A stretch of DNA of 64,000 nucleotides. Source: Bog-752 sp963799395. GTDB lineage: Bacteria > Actinomycetota > Thermoleophilia > UBA2241. Each line of letters begins with the position of its first letter. The first letter of the stretch is position 1. Below, one piece after another: positions 1-9,778 of this stretch. The translations under genes and the position numbers were made by a program. The stretch lies in the NCBI GenBank assembly GCA_963799395.1, contig CAWCWZ010000043.1:81591-145590 (forward strand), given 5' to 3'. The notes beneath the pieces are model-generated. The model saw nothing but the letters and a program-made list of their open reading frames with translations, searched no databases and had not been told where the DNA came from.

Positions 1-352
1 CAGGTACATGGGCATGACCGCGACGAGCGTCTTGCCCTCGCCGGTCTTCATCTCGGCGATGTCGCCGTCGTGCAGGACGATGCCGCCCATGAGCTGCACG
101 TCGAACGGCCGCAGGCCGAGCACCCGTTTGGAGGCCTCGCGCACGACGGCGAAGGCCTCGTAGAGCAGGTCGTCGAGCTCCTCGCCGTCGGCCGAGCCGC
201 TCGCGGAACTCGATGGTCTTGGCGCGCAGCTGCTCGTCGGTGAGCGTGCTGATCTCGGGCTCGAGAGCGGTGATCTCGAGCGCCTGCTTTTCGACCACCT
301 TCAGGCGCTTGCCTTCGCCGGCGTGCAGGACTCGTTCAACGATGTTGGCCAT
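1..352 (-). CDS. secA: Preprotein translocase ATPase SecA, N-terminal part only
   Basis: SecA is the ATPase motor that pushes unfolded preproteins through the SecYEG channel. Only about the first 115 residues are here, and the gene runs off the left edge. The protein begins MANIVERV, and the part nearest the edge has the SecA signature around the Walker A site (GEGKT), preceded by QLMGG. The ATG at 352 has a good ribosome-binding site (AGGAAAG). One extra base near position 200 (rest of the frame shifts just after the segment encoding FRERL) breaks the frame, most likely a sequencing error. It lies downstream of hpf on the same strand, a common actinobacterial and Firmicutes arrangement. Confidence 0.9.
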   Translation of the reverse strand, partial: MANIVERVLHAGEGKRLKVVEKQALEITALEPEISTLTDEQLRAKTIEFRERLGRRRGARRPALRGLRRRARGLQTGARPAAVRRAAHGRHRPARRRHRRDEDRRGQDARRGHAHVP

Positions 353-460
353 GGGCTTTCCTGACTTGCTCGATCGTTCCGGTTCGCTCAGGCTCCAGAG
401 TACCCTATCGGCGGACCGACCGTGAGCGTCCGCGGGCGATCCTGCCGCCGCTGTCGGCGC

Positions 461-491
461 GCACCGCGGCCGCCGGCCGCGGCCGCGGTGC
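461..491. terminator. Strong GC-rich hairpin between hpf and secA
   Basis: A perfect 12-bp inverted repeat (461-472 with 480-491) separated by 7 bases sits just after the hpf stop and before the secA start. No T-run follows it on the minus strand, so it is a terminator-like or attenuating hairpin rather than a classical intrinsic terminator. Confidence 0.45.
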
Positions 492-506
492 CAACCGCGG
501 CATCGG

Positions 507-1166
507 CTACTTTCGGACGGGCTCGATCAGACCGTAGTGACCGTCGTTGCGCCGGTAGACGACGTTCGTGTCGTTGGTCTCGGCGTTCGTGAACACGAAG
601 AAGCTGTGTCCGATCAGCTCGAGCTGCAGGGTCGCTTCGTCGACCGACATGGGCTTGAGGGCGAACTGCTTGCTCTTGACCACGCGGGGCTCGTCTGAGT
701 GGTTGTCGTCGGGGGCGCCGAAGGCGGCCGCCACGGCCACCGGCTGGGGCGCCGCCAGCAGCTCCTCGGCCAAGGCGGCGGCCTCGTTGGCGACGGCGTC
801 GGCGGGGAGCTCCGCCGGAGGGACGGCCTTGGCCGCCGTGTGCCGCAAGGCCTTGTGGTGCACCTTGTCGTGGTACTTCTTGGCCTGGCGCTGGAGCTTT
901 TCGGTCACCAGGTCGATCGAGGCGTACATGTCGGGCGACGACTCCCGGGCGCGCATCACCGGGCCACGCGTGAACACGGTCGCCTCGGCGACCTGCGAGT
1001 CGGCGCTGGTGTGGCCTTTCTCGACGATGAGCTCGAGCTCGACCCGAGTGACCTCGTCGATGTGTCGTTCGCTCAGCACACGGTGAAGCTTGGCGAGCTT
1101 CTCCTCGGCGTAGTCCCGCAGCGGTTCGCTGACGACCACGTGGCGACCCTTGACCTGGATCTTCAT
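507..1166 (-). CDS. hpf: Long-form ribosome hibernation promoting factor
   Basis: A 219-residue protein of the long HPF type, which binds in the 30S subunit and dimerises 70S ribosomes into inactive 100S particles in slow growth. The N-terminal S30AE domain (about residues 1-110, starting MKIQVKGR) is followed by an Ala-rich linker and a C-terminal dimerisation domain (about 160-219, with VVKSKQF and HSFFVF). The ATG at 1166 is chosen because AAAGGAG lies just upstream and the S30AE fold begins there; the open frame extends 27 codons further without family similarity. It starts 13 bp after the comF stop and so is probably cotranscribed with it. Confidence 0.93.
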   Translation of the reverse strand: MKIQVKGRHVVVSEPLRDYAEEKLAKLHRVLSERHIDEVTRVELELIVEKGHTSADSQVAEATVFTRGPVMRARESSPDMYASIDLVTEKLQRQAKKYHDKVHHKALRHTAAKAVPPAELPADAVANEAAALAEELLAAPQPVAVAAAFGAPDDNHSDEPRVVKSKQFALKPMSVDEATLQLELIGHSFFVFTNAETNDTNVVYRRNDGHYGLIEPVRK

Positions 1167-1179
1167 GAAGGCGGCTCCT

Positions 1180-1941
1180 TTACTCCCGACGATCCGAAGC
1201 GGTCGGAAAACGAAAACCGCGGGCGGCGCGCGCAAACGTGAACGCATGCGGCTCGCAGCCCGCGTGTCTCAAAGCGGTGGAACACGCGTGTAGTGTCTCA
1301 CCCGTCGTGTAGACGTCGTCAACAACTAGCACAGTTCTCACTCTACCCGCTTTATCGACCATTCTGTCGTCGAGCCTGAATGCCGAGCGCACGTTGGCGG
1401 CGCGCTCGGCGGCGCCGAGCCCACTCTGACGGCGGCCGCGGCGCGTGCGCACGAGGAGCGAGGCGAACGGCAGGCCGACGCCGTCGGCGAGGCGCCGCCC
1501 CAGCAGCGCCGCCTGGTCGAAGCCACGCTCGAGATCGCGGTCGGGGTGGACCGGCACACAGGTGACGAGGTCGACGCCGGCGTCGCCGCCGAGGGCCGCC
1601 ACGGTCTGCTCGAACGGGAGTCTCGCGAGGTCGGCCATCTCGCCGGCGAGCGAGCGCAACGCCCGGAACTTGCAGGCCGTCACCAGCCGTCGCGCCGGAC
1701 CGTCGTAGAGATAAGCGGCCCGGGCCGTGACGAAGGCGAGCTCGCGGCCGCGGCACTCCGGGCACTCGCTCCGCGCTCGGGCGAGCGGCGCGCCGCAGCG
1801 GGCGCACACGGTGGCCGGCAGCGGCACGAGGGACGGCGCGCAGGCCTCGCAGAGCCAGCCGCCGGCGCGGCCGCAGCAGACGCAGCGCCTGGGCAGGAAG
1901 AGGTCGACGACCCCCTCGGCCAGCCGGCCGAGCGAGGTCAC
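1180..1941 (-). CDS. comF: ComF-family phosphoribosyltransferase-like protein
   Basis: A 253-residue ComF/GntX-like protein. The N-terminus carries two cysteine pairs of a zinc ribbon (CVCC...CEAC, then CARC...CPEC), and the C-terminal half is a type I phosphoribosyltransferase fold with the PRPP-binding loop VLVVDDVYTTGET. ComF proteins are linked to DNA uptake in competent bacteria, but in non-competent lineages the role is unclear. The GTG start at 1941 overlaps the stop of the upstream nucleotidyltransferase by 4 bp (GTGA), which supports that start and suggests translational coupling. No recognisable partner competence genes are in the window. Confidence 0.85.
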   Translation of the reverse strand: MTSLGRLAEGVVDLFLPRRCVCCGRAGGWLCEACAPSLVPLPATVCARCGAPLARARSECPECRGRELAFVTARAAYLYDGPARRLVTACKFRALRSLAGEMADLARLPFEQTVAALGGDAGVDLVTCVPVHPDRDLERGFDQAALLGRRLADGVGLPFASLLVRTRRGRRQSGLGAAERAANVRSAFRLDDRMVDKAGRVRTVLVVDDVYTTGETLHACSTALRHAGCEPHAFTFARAARGFRFPTASDRRE

Positions 1942-3079
1942 GCGCGCGGTCCGGGCCCGCCGGCGGCGGCTACCGCGGTCTGCGGGGCGAGCCGGGCGTC
2001 GGCCTTGACGACGGCGCCGGCGCCGACGGTACAGCCCTCGCCGATGACCGCGCCACTGTGTACGGTGGCGTGCTCGCCGATGCGTACGCCGCGGCCGACG
2101 ATGCCGCCGGCCAGGGACGCGCCACGCCCGGTGGCGGTGCCGTTCCAGTGAATGACTCCTTCGAGGACGGCGCCCTGGCCGATGGTGCAGCCGTCGCCGA
2201 TGACGAGCGGTCCGACCAGCCTGGCCTCGACGGCCACATGACAGCCGTCGCCGATCAGGACCGGCGGCACGATCTCGGCGTCGCCGGCCACCTCGGTGCC
2301 CTCGCCGACCCACACGCCGAGCCGCAGCTCGCGGCCGGGGAGCGTGACGGCAACGCGACCGAGCAGGGCGTCGAAGTTGCCGCGACGGTACTCGTGGATG
2401 CTGCCGACGTCGTTCCAGTAGCTGTCGAGGCGCCACACGTGGAACGGCTCATCGTCGGCGAGCAGCCGCGGAAAGACGTCTTTGGCGTAGTCGACGAACG
2501 TCTTGGGCGGGATGAGGTCGAAGATCGCCGGCTCGAAGGCGTAGATGCCGCAGTTGCAGAGGTTCGACAGGGCGTCGGCCCTGGCCGGCTTTTCCTGGAA
2601 GCCCGTGACGCGTCCGACCGGATCGTGGACCACGACGCCGTAGTGTGACGGATCGTCGACCTCTTTGACGGCGATGGTGGCGATCGCGCCGCGGGCGTGG
2701 TGGGCGGCCACGAGCGACGAGACGTCGGCGTCGGTGAGGGCGTCGCCGCTGACGACGACGAAGGTGCCGCCGCCGAGCAGCTCGCGGAAGCCGCCGGTGC
2801 CGCCGGCGGTACCCATCAGCTTCTCTTCGAACAGGTAGTGAGCCTTGACACCGAAGGCTTCGCCGTCGCCGAAGTAGCCCTGGATGTCGCCGGCGTAGTG
2901 ATGCAGATTGACGCAGACCTCGGTCACGCCGTGGCGGGCCAGCAGGCGCAGGATGTGTTCCATGACCGGGCGATTGACGATGGGCGCCATGGGTTTGGCG
3001 GTGCGGTCGGTGAGCGGCGCGAGGCGCGTGCCGAGTCCGGCGGCCATGATGTGGGCCTTGGGCGCCCCGCCGGCGGCGC

Positions 3080-3083
<4 letters not shown>
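1938..3083 (-). CDS. NDP-sugar pyrophosphorylase (mannose-1-phosphate guanylyltransferase-like)
   Basis: A 381-residue sugar-1-phosphate nucleotidyltransferase, which joins NTP and a sugar phosphate to give an NDP-sugar and PPi. The signature GLGTRLAPLT and the following KPM lie near the N-terminus, GDAL marks the metal site near residue 105, and EKP follows near 155. The C-terminal ~130 residues are hexapeptide repeats expected to form a left-handed beta helix. Substrate is not certain; with the PMM and PMI genes nearby, GDP-mannose or a similar sugar is plausible. GTG at 3083 overlaps the mtnA stop by 4 bp. A second paralogue lies at 8601-9767. Confidence 0.85.
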
Positions 3084-4171
<1,088 letters not shown>

Positions 4172-4172
4172 C

Positions 4173-5443
4173 TCAGGTGCCCTGGTCCCAGGAGGCCAGG
4201 TACTTCGCCTGCTCGTCGGTGAGCGTGTCGATGGCGAGACCCATGGTCTCGAGCTTGAGACGGGCGATCTCGTGCGTCGATCTCGGCGGGCACCACGTAG
4301 ACCTGCTTCTGCAGCTCGGCGTGGTGGGCGACCATGTACTCGGCCGCGAGCGACTGGTTGGCGAAGCTCATGTCCATGACCGCCGCGGGGTGGCCTTCGG
4401 CGGCCGACAGGTTGACGAGGCGGCCCTCGGCCAGCAGGTAGATACGCCGGCCGTCGGCCATCGTGTATTCGTCGACGAACTCGCGCACGCGGCGCTTGCC
4501 GGTGGCCAGCGCTTCGAGGGCCGGGATGTCGATCTCGACGTTGAAGTGCCCGGTGTTGGCGACGATCGCGCCGTCGGGCATGACCTCGAAGTGCTCCTTG
4601 CGGATGACGTGGATGTCGCCGGTCGCGGTGACGAACAGGCGAGCGACCCTGGCCGCTTCGGCGATCGGCATGACCCGAAAGCCGTCCATGACCGCTTCGA
4701 TGGCCTTGAGGGGGTCGACTTCGAGGACGATGACGTCGGCCCCGTGGCCCTTCATGCGCATCGCCAGGCCGCGGCCGCACCAGCCGTAGCCGGCGACGCA
4801 GACGGTGGTGCCGGCGAGCAGGATGTTGGTGGCCCGCACCACGCCGTCGAGGGTGGACTGACCGGTGCCGTAGCGGTTGTCGAACATGTGCTTGGTGTTG
4901 GCCTCGTTGACGGCCACGATCGGGAACATGAGGCGGCCCTCGGCTTCGAGCGCCTTGAGGCGGATGACGCCGGTGGTGGTCTCTTCGGTGCCGCCGATGA
5001 TGTCGGCGGCCATGTCGGGCCGCTCGCCGTGCAGCACGCCGATGACGTCGGCGCCGTCGTCCATGGTGATGTTGGGACGGTGGTCGACGGCGGCGTTGAT
5101 GTGGGCGTAGTAGGTGGCGTCGTCCTCGCCCTTGATGGCGTAGACGCGGATGCCGTACTCGGCGACGAGGGCGGCCGCGACGTCGTCTTGCGTGCTGAGC
5201 GGGTTGCGAGGCGCACAGCACGATGTCGGCGCCGCCGGCCTTGAGGGTGCGCATGAGGTTGGCGGTCTCGGTCGTGACGTGCAGGCAGGCGCCGACGCGC
5301 ACGCCGGCCAGCGGCTTCTCGCGCGCGAAGCGCTCGCGGATGGAGGCCAGCACCGGCATGTGCATGTCGGCCCACTCGATGCGCAGCACGCCTGCCGGCG
5401 CGAGCGACTGGTCTTTGATGTCGTACTGGGCTGTGGCGCTCAC
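4173..5443 (-). CDS. ahcY: S-adenosylhomocysteine hydrolase, with two frame errors
   Basis: AhcY splits S-adenosylhomocysteine to adenosine and homocysteine with bound NAD. The family sequence is recognisable from MSATAQYDIKD at the start to the C-terminal ASWDQGT. The Rossmann motif VAGYGWCGRG and the segment HFDNRYGTGQS-like (here MFDNRYGTGQS) are intact. The frame is broken twice: an extra C near 5209 (in the segment for CASNPLSTQ) and an extra G near 4277 (in PAEID...ARLKLE). Removing both gives about 422 residues, a normal length. Both look like sequencing or assembly errors rather than decay, since the coding sequence on each side is well conserved. Confidence 0.93.
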
Positions 5444-5464
5444 GAGTTTCTCCCGGTCGTAAGG

Positions 5465-6088
5465 TTAACGGCCGCTCGGCACGCCGCAGGCGGCGACCCC
5501 GAGGCCGTGTAGGGCGGCTATGATCGCTACGTCGATGAGGCAGTCGCAAACCGCCGGACACCCGGCGGCGGCGACGGCCCGCCGTTCGAACGGCGAGAGA
5601 TCGGCGACCCTCGCGACCCCCGCCACGGCGACAACAGAGTATACACGGCCCCTCACGACGTCACGAACGTGGCCGATGATCGTCTCCGGTTGATAAACGC
5701 CGGTCAGCGAGGGAAACGGCTGAGGGCCAAGGCTGCGGGGACCGCTCACGGGGCGGCGCCCCGTGAGCGGTCCCCGCAGCCTCGTGTTGACGTGATCGCT
5801 GACGATTACGAAGTCGGGCGCCGGCTCGGCCGAGACCCAGCGCAGTGGCACCACGAGACCGATGGTCGGCGCGGCGCCCGCCGGCGCTGCGGCCGCCACG
5901 GCGCCGAGCAGCTCGAACAGCTCTCCCCGCCAGGGGGCCGCCACCCGCAGCGTGTCGAGGTCGACGACCGTGGGGACGGCGCCCGGGAACAGCGCCGCCG
6001 CCGGCGACCAGGGCGCAAGCGGCGCGGCCACGAGGAGCGGCGCGACGACCGGTTCCGGGGGGCGCTCCGCGGGCGAGGTGCGGCTCAC
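5465..6088 (-). CDS. Divergent nucleoside-phosphorylase-like protein
   Basis: A 207-residue GTG-started protein not firmly recognised. The middle and end recall the purine nucleoside phosphorylase/MTAP fold: DFVIVSDHVN, a following GPLTG, PSLTGVYQPE, then GVARVADLSPFERR and a C-terminal segment ending in LHGLGVAACGVPSG, in the order seen in PNPs, but it is shorter and the N-terminal third is weak. Its place immediately upstream of ahcY and mtnA fits a role on adenosine or methylthioadenosine. A 51-nt perfect inverted repeat (5731-5781) lies inside the frame and encodes residues not expected in the family. The assignment is inference. Confidence 0.45.
   Translation of the reverse strand: MSRTSPAERPPEPVVAPLLVAAPLAPWSPAAALFPGAVPTVVDLDTLRVAAPWRGELFELLGAVAAAAPAGAAPTIGLVVPLRWVSAEPAPDFVIVSDHVNTRLRGPLTGRRPVSGPRSLGPQPFPSLTGVYQPETIIGHVRDVVRGRVYSVVAVAGVARVADLSPFERRAVAAAGCPAVCDCLIDVAIIAALHGLGVAACGVPSGR
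5731..5781. repeat. Perfect 24-bp inverted repeat with 3-nt loop inside a gene
   Basis: The arms 5731-5754 and 5758-5781 are exact reverse complements, separated only by GGC. The structure lies within the coding frame of the nucleoside-phosphorylase-like gene, is strongly GC-rich and is not followed by a T-run on either strand. Confidence 0.9.
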
Positions 6089-6113
6089 TTTTCGGCCCTT
6101 CCGAGGTGCCGGA

Positions 6114-6152
6114 GGGCGGCGCGGGGCCGTCTACGACAGCCCCGCGCCGCCC
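6114..6152. terminator. Hairpin over the stop codon of the PGI/PMI gene
   Basis: A perfect 14-bp inverted repeat (6114-6127 with 6139-6152, 11-nt loop) overlaps the end of the PGI/PMI gene, whose stop is at 6131-6133. No T-run follows on the minus strand. It may act as a terminator, attenuator or 3'-end stabiliser. Confidence 0.45.
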
Positions 6153-7255
6153 TCGTCCGCCAGGCGCGTCTTGAACTCTTCGAGGACCGTGACCGGCCCC
6201 GGGTCGACGCCGTACAGCAGGGCGAGGTAGAGCGAGGCGAAATCGCCGACGTAGGCGCTCGACAGGACGCGGGCCAGCGGCAGATCGCCGCGCGCCGCCA
6301 CGCGCACCACACCGGCCGCCCGCGACTGCATGCTCGCGGCCGTCAGGGCCAGCCGGCGGCGCAGGCGCTCGTCGCCGGCGGGATCGTCGAGCAGCACCAG
6401 CACCGCGCGCCCGGCGACCCCGGGGTTCGTCTCCCAGCCGGCGAGCTCGTTGTGGTCGAGCTCGGGCAGCTCGTTGAAGAACGCCGGGGTCTTTGCGTTC
6501 TCGTTTAACTGGCCCTTCCAGCGCCGCGCGGCCGGTGCCGTGACCCCCGCGCCGTAGACCACGGGCAGACGGTCGAGCAGACGGCGGGCGATGCTCTTGG
6601 CCTCGTTGTCGTCGTCGGCGACCCCGGGCGCGAGCTCGCTTGCGAGCTCGGCTATGACCTCGATGGCCTCGGCGACCTGCTCGTCGAACCCGGGCGCGAG
6701 ACCGGCGGCTTCGAGGGCGGCGCCGATCGGCGTCGACAGAAAGCCGATCGAGGCGCGCGGCTGCAGGCCGGCCGGCGCGCCGACCAGCGGCAGGCCGTGC
6801 CGTGCGGCCAGCTCAGAGAGGCGGCCGCCCGACGCCACGCACACCGGCCGGCAGCCGCGCGCCAGGGCGCGCGCGGCGCAGGCGAGCGTCTCTTCGGTGT
6901 TGCCCGAGTAGCTCACCGCCACGACCAGCGTCTGTTCGGACACCCAGGCCGGCAGCTCGTAGCCGCGCACGACCTGGTAGGGCACGGGCAGGCCGTCGAG
7001 ACAGGCGCCGACGACGTCGGCGCCGATGGCCGAGCCGCCCATACCGCACACGACGGCGCCGTTCGGCCTGTCGGCGGCCGCGAGCCGCTTGCCGGTGAGG
7101 GCCGCCACGGCGCGCGTGTAGCCCGACTCGAGCTGCTCGGACAGCCGCGCGACAGTGTCGAACTGACCGCTCGTGTCGAGCTCGGCGACACGCTCGGGGC
7201 CGAGGTCGGCGGACGCCACCCGCGGGCCCGCCCCGGCGACGCCGCCCTCGCTCAC
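6131..7255 (-). CDS. Bifunctional phosphoglucose/phosphomannose isomerase (SIS domain)
   Basis: A 374-residue protein of the actinobacterial and archaeal PGI/PMI type, interconverting glucose-6-P or mannose-6-P with fructose-6-P. The two SIS halves are seen: the sugar-phosphate loop CGMGGSAIGADV near residue 70 and SYSGNTEET near 115, with the C-terminal half carrying GQLNENAKTPAF and HNELAGWE typical of this family. The GTG at 7255 overlaps the PMM stop by 4 bp (GTGA). Position directly after phosphomannomutase suggests that the two supply mannose-1-phosphate for the nucleotidyltransferases in the same operon. Confidence 0.92.
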   Translation of the reverse strand: MSEGGVAGAGPRVASADLGPERVAELDTSGQFDTVARLSEQLESGYTRAVAALTGKRLAAADRPNGAVVCGMGGSAIGADVVGACLDGLPVPYQVVRGYELPAWVSEQTLVVAVSYSGNTEETLACAARALARGCRPVCVASGGRLSELAARHGLPLVGAPAGLQPRASIGFLSTPIGAALEAAGLAPGFDEQVAEAIEVIAELASELAPGVADDDNEAKSIARRLLDRLPVVYGAGVTAPAARRWKGQLNENAKTPAFFNELPELDHNELAGWETNPGVAGRAVLVLLDDPAGDERLRRRLALTAASMQSRAAGVVRVAARGDLPLARVLSSAYVGDFASLYLALLYGVDPGPVTVLEEFKTRLADEGGAGLS

Positions 7256-8604
7256 GAGCCCTCCTCGAGGATCACCGACAGCACGAGGTCGCGCTTCTCC
7301 TCCATCTGGGCCGCGCTCGTGGCGCCGAGATTGAGACGCAGCAGCGGCTCGGTGTTCGACGGCCGCACGTTGAAATGCCAGTCGGGGTAGTCGACCGAGA
7401 CGCCGTCCAGGTGGGCGATCTCGCCGTCGGCGAAGCGCCGCTCGATGCGGGCAAGGGCCGCCGGCACGTCGGCGACCCGCGAGTTGATCTCGCCCGAGAT
7501 GAAGTACGTCGAGCGTAGCGGCGCGAGCAGCTCGGCCATGGTCGCCCGCTTGCGCGACAAGAGCTCGAGGATGAGCAGCGCCGGGATGAAGCCGGAGTCG
7601 GCGTTGTGGTTGGCCTGGAAGTAGTAGTGGCCCGAGACCTCGCCGCCGAACAGCACGGACTCGCGCCGCATGCGCTGCTTGAAGAAGGCGTGCCCCACGC
7701 GGTTCATGAGCGCCTCGCCGCCGGCGGCCCGGATGGTGTCGGGCACCGCCCGGCTGGCCCGCAGGTCGTAGAGGATCTTCGCGCCGGGGTGGCGGGCGAG
7801 CAGCGCCTCGGCGAGCAGCGCGGTGACGAAGTCGCCGGGCACGAAGGCGCCGTTCTCGTCGATGAAGAAGCAGCGGTCGGCGTCGCCGTCCCAGGCGATG
7901 CCGAGGTCGGCCTTTTCGGTGACGACGCGTTCGCGCAGCTCGCGGCTGTTCTGCTCGAGCAGGGGATTGGGTTCGTGATTGGGGAACCGGCCGTCGACTT
8001 TGAAGTACAGCTCGACCCGTGCGATGGGCGTGCGGTCGAAGACCAGCGGAGCGAGCTTGCCGGCGGCGCCATTGGCGGCGTCCATGACGACGTGGCAGGG
8101 GTGCAGAGCGCCAGCGTCGACCTGGGCCAGCAGGTGCTCCACGTAGTCGGGGTAGAGATCGTCGGCGATGAGATGCGGCTCGGCCGCGGCCGGGGCCGGG
8201 TCCATGTCGAGGACGCGGCGCTTGAGCTCGGGGATGCCGGCGTCGCCCGACAGGGGCAGCGCCCCCTCGCCGACGAGCTTCATGCCGTTGTACCGTGGCG
8301 GGTTGTGCGACGCCGTCACGGCGGCGCCGCCGTCGAAACCACGGTCGGCGACGCCGAAGTAGAGCATCTCGGTGGGGATCATGCCGAACCCGGTCACCCG
8401 GGCGCCGACCGCCTCGGCCCCCACGGCGAAGGCGGCGGCGAGCTCGGGCGACGAGAGTCGCGGGTCGTGACCGACCGCCAAGCGCCGCGCGCCGAGCTGG
8501 GCGGCGAGGGCGGCGCCGATGCGCCGCGCGCCCTCGGCGTCGAGCTCCTGCGGGTACAGGCCGCGCACGTCGTAGGCCTTGAAGGCATCGGGCGAGACGG
8601 TCAT
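7252..8604 (-). CDS. manB: Phosphomannomutase/phosphoglucomutase
   Basis: A 450-residue alpha-D-phosphohexomutase, which moves phosphate between C6 and C1 of mannose or glucose. In order it shows the N-terminal KAYDVRG, the phosphoserine loop TASHNPP near residue 97, the magnesium loop WDGDADRC near 240, the sugar-binding GGEVSGH near 315, and the phosphate-binding RPSNTEP near 417. All key residues are present and length is normal. ATG at 8604 overlaps the upstream nucleotidyltransferase stop by 4 bp. The symbol reflects the commonest usage; algC or pgm-type specificity cannot be excluded. Confidence 0.93.
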   Translation of the reverse strand: MTVSPDAFKAYDVRGLYPQELDAEGARRIGAALAAQLGARRLAVGHDPRLSSPELAAAFAVGAEAVGARVTGFGMIPTEMLYFGVADRGFDGGAAVTASHNPPRYNGMKLVGEGALPLSGDAGIPELKRRVLDMDPAPAAAEPHLIADDLYPDYVEHLLAQVDAGALHPCHVVMDAANGAAGKLAPLVFDRTPIARVELYFKVDGRFPNHEPNPLLEQNSRELRERVVTEKADLGIAWDGDADRCFFIDENGAFVPGDFVTALLAEALLARHPGAKILYDLRASRAVPDTIRAAGGEALMNRVGHAFFKQRMRRESVLFGGEVSGHYYFQANHNADSGFIPALLILELLSRKRATMAELLAPLRSTYFISGEINSRVADVPAALARIERRFADGEIAHLDGVSVDYPDWHFNVRPSNTEPLLRLNLGATSAAQMEEKRDLVLSVILEEGS

Positions 8605-9767
8605 CGGCCCTCCACTCCGTCGAACTCGCGGAACTTCATGGCGCCGTCGGCCAGCACCGTTCCGGGAAACAGGCAGCAGCCGTTGGCGATGACGTTGTCG
8701 GCGCCAACGCGGCAGCCGGCGCCGACTACGGCGTTCACGAGGTGGCTGTCGTCGCCCAGAGAGGCGCCGCTGACGATGACGCTGCGCTGGATCGTGGCCC
8801 GCTCACCGACCGTCACGCCGTCCTGGACGACCGACTCGACGATCTCGGCGCCGGCGCCGACGCGGCAGCCGGCGCCGACCACGGCGAGCGGGCCGACGCG
8901 GCTGCCGGGGGCGAGGGTCGTGCCGCCGGCGACGTGCGCCGGCGGCACGACCCTCGCCCCCGGCGCGACGACCGCGTCGGGCGCCACGAACAGATACGAA
9001 GGACCGAGGTCGCGCGCGACGCTCGTCGCGATCGTGTTCTGCAGCAGGTCGAAGTGAGCCTGGAGGTAGCTTTCGGGGGTGCCGATGTCGCGCCAGTAGG
9101 CGTCGGCCACGAAGGCGAAGAGACGGCCGGCGGCGGCGAGCTCGGGGAACACCCCGCGCTCGATCGACAGCGGGCGTCCGGCCGGGATCATGTCGAGCAC
9201 CTCGGGTTCGAGCAGGTAGACGCCGGCGTTGATCAGCGCGCCGTGGGCCGGCACGGCATACTCGGCGCCGGGCTTTTCGATGAACTCGGCCACGCGGCCG
9301 TCGTCGGCGATCTCGACGAGGCCGTAGCGGCGCGGGTCGTCGACCCGGGTGAGCAGGACCGTCGCGAGTCCTCCTCGCTCCTCGTGCAAGGTGCGCATGG
9401 CGGTGAGGTCGACGTCGGTCAGGACGTCGCCGTTGAAGGCGAACAGGCAGCCGTCGTCGAGTTCGTCGCGCACGTTCCTGATGGCGCCGGCGGTGCCCAG
9501 CGGCTGGTCTTCGACCACGTAGCGCACCGTCAGGCCGTACTGGGCGCCGTCGCCGATCGCGTCCTCGAGCGCATGAGCCAGGTAGCCGGCCGAAAAGACG
9601 GCCCGCTCCACACCGTGACGGGCGAGGTTCTCGAGGATGTAGCCGACGAACGGCCGGCCGACCAGCGGCACGACCGGCTTGGGAACGAGTGAGGTGATCG
9701 GCCGCAGTCGGGTACCCTCGCCGCCGACCAGGACGACCGCCTGAGCGCACGACGAACCGCCGGACAC
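8601..9767 (-). CDS. Sugar-phosphate nucleotidyltransferase with left-handed beta helix
   Basis: A 388-residue paralogue of the protein at 1938-3083. The N-terminal catalytic domain has GGEGTRLRPIT, KPVVPL, GTAGAI, FNGDVL and FIEKPG in the expected order; the C-terminal third consists of hexapeptide repeats. It activates a sugar-1-phosphate to an NDP-sugar, probably GDP-mannose or dTDP/UDP-glucose. The GTG at 9767 begins 12 bp downstream of the ugd stop and gives the catalytic motif at the usual distance from the N-terminus. It is coupled to phosphomannomutase by an ATGA overlap. Confidence 0.88.
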   Translation of the reverse strand: MSGGSSCAQAVVLVGGEGTRLRPITSLVPKPVVPLVGRPFVGYILENLARHGVERAVFSAGYLAHALEDAIGDGAQYGLTVRYVVEDQPLGTAGAIRNVRDELDDGCLFAFNGDVLTDVDLTAMRTLHEERGGLATVLLTRVDDPRRYGLVEIADDGRVAEFIEKPGAEYAVPAHGALINAGVYLLEPEVLDMIPAGRPLSIERGVFPELAAAGRLFAFVADAYWRDIGTPESYLQAHFDLLQNTIATSVARDLGPSYLFVAPDAVVAPGARVVPPAHVAGGTTLAPGSRVGPLAVVGAGCRVGAGAEIVESVVQDGVTVGERATIQRSVIVSGASLGDDSHLVNAVVGAGCRVGADNVIANGCCLFPGTVLADGAMKFREFDGVEGR

Positions 9768-9778
9768 TGGGCCGGGCC

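Noticed and set aside
4173..5443. Programmed frameshifting or pseudogenisation of ahcY
   Set aside because: Two separate one-base insertions in an otherwise conserved gene, with similar errors in secA, atpG and others, fit sequencing error better.
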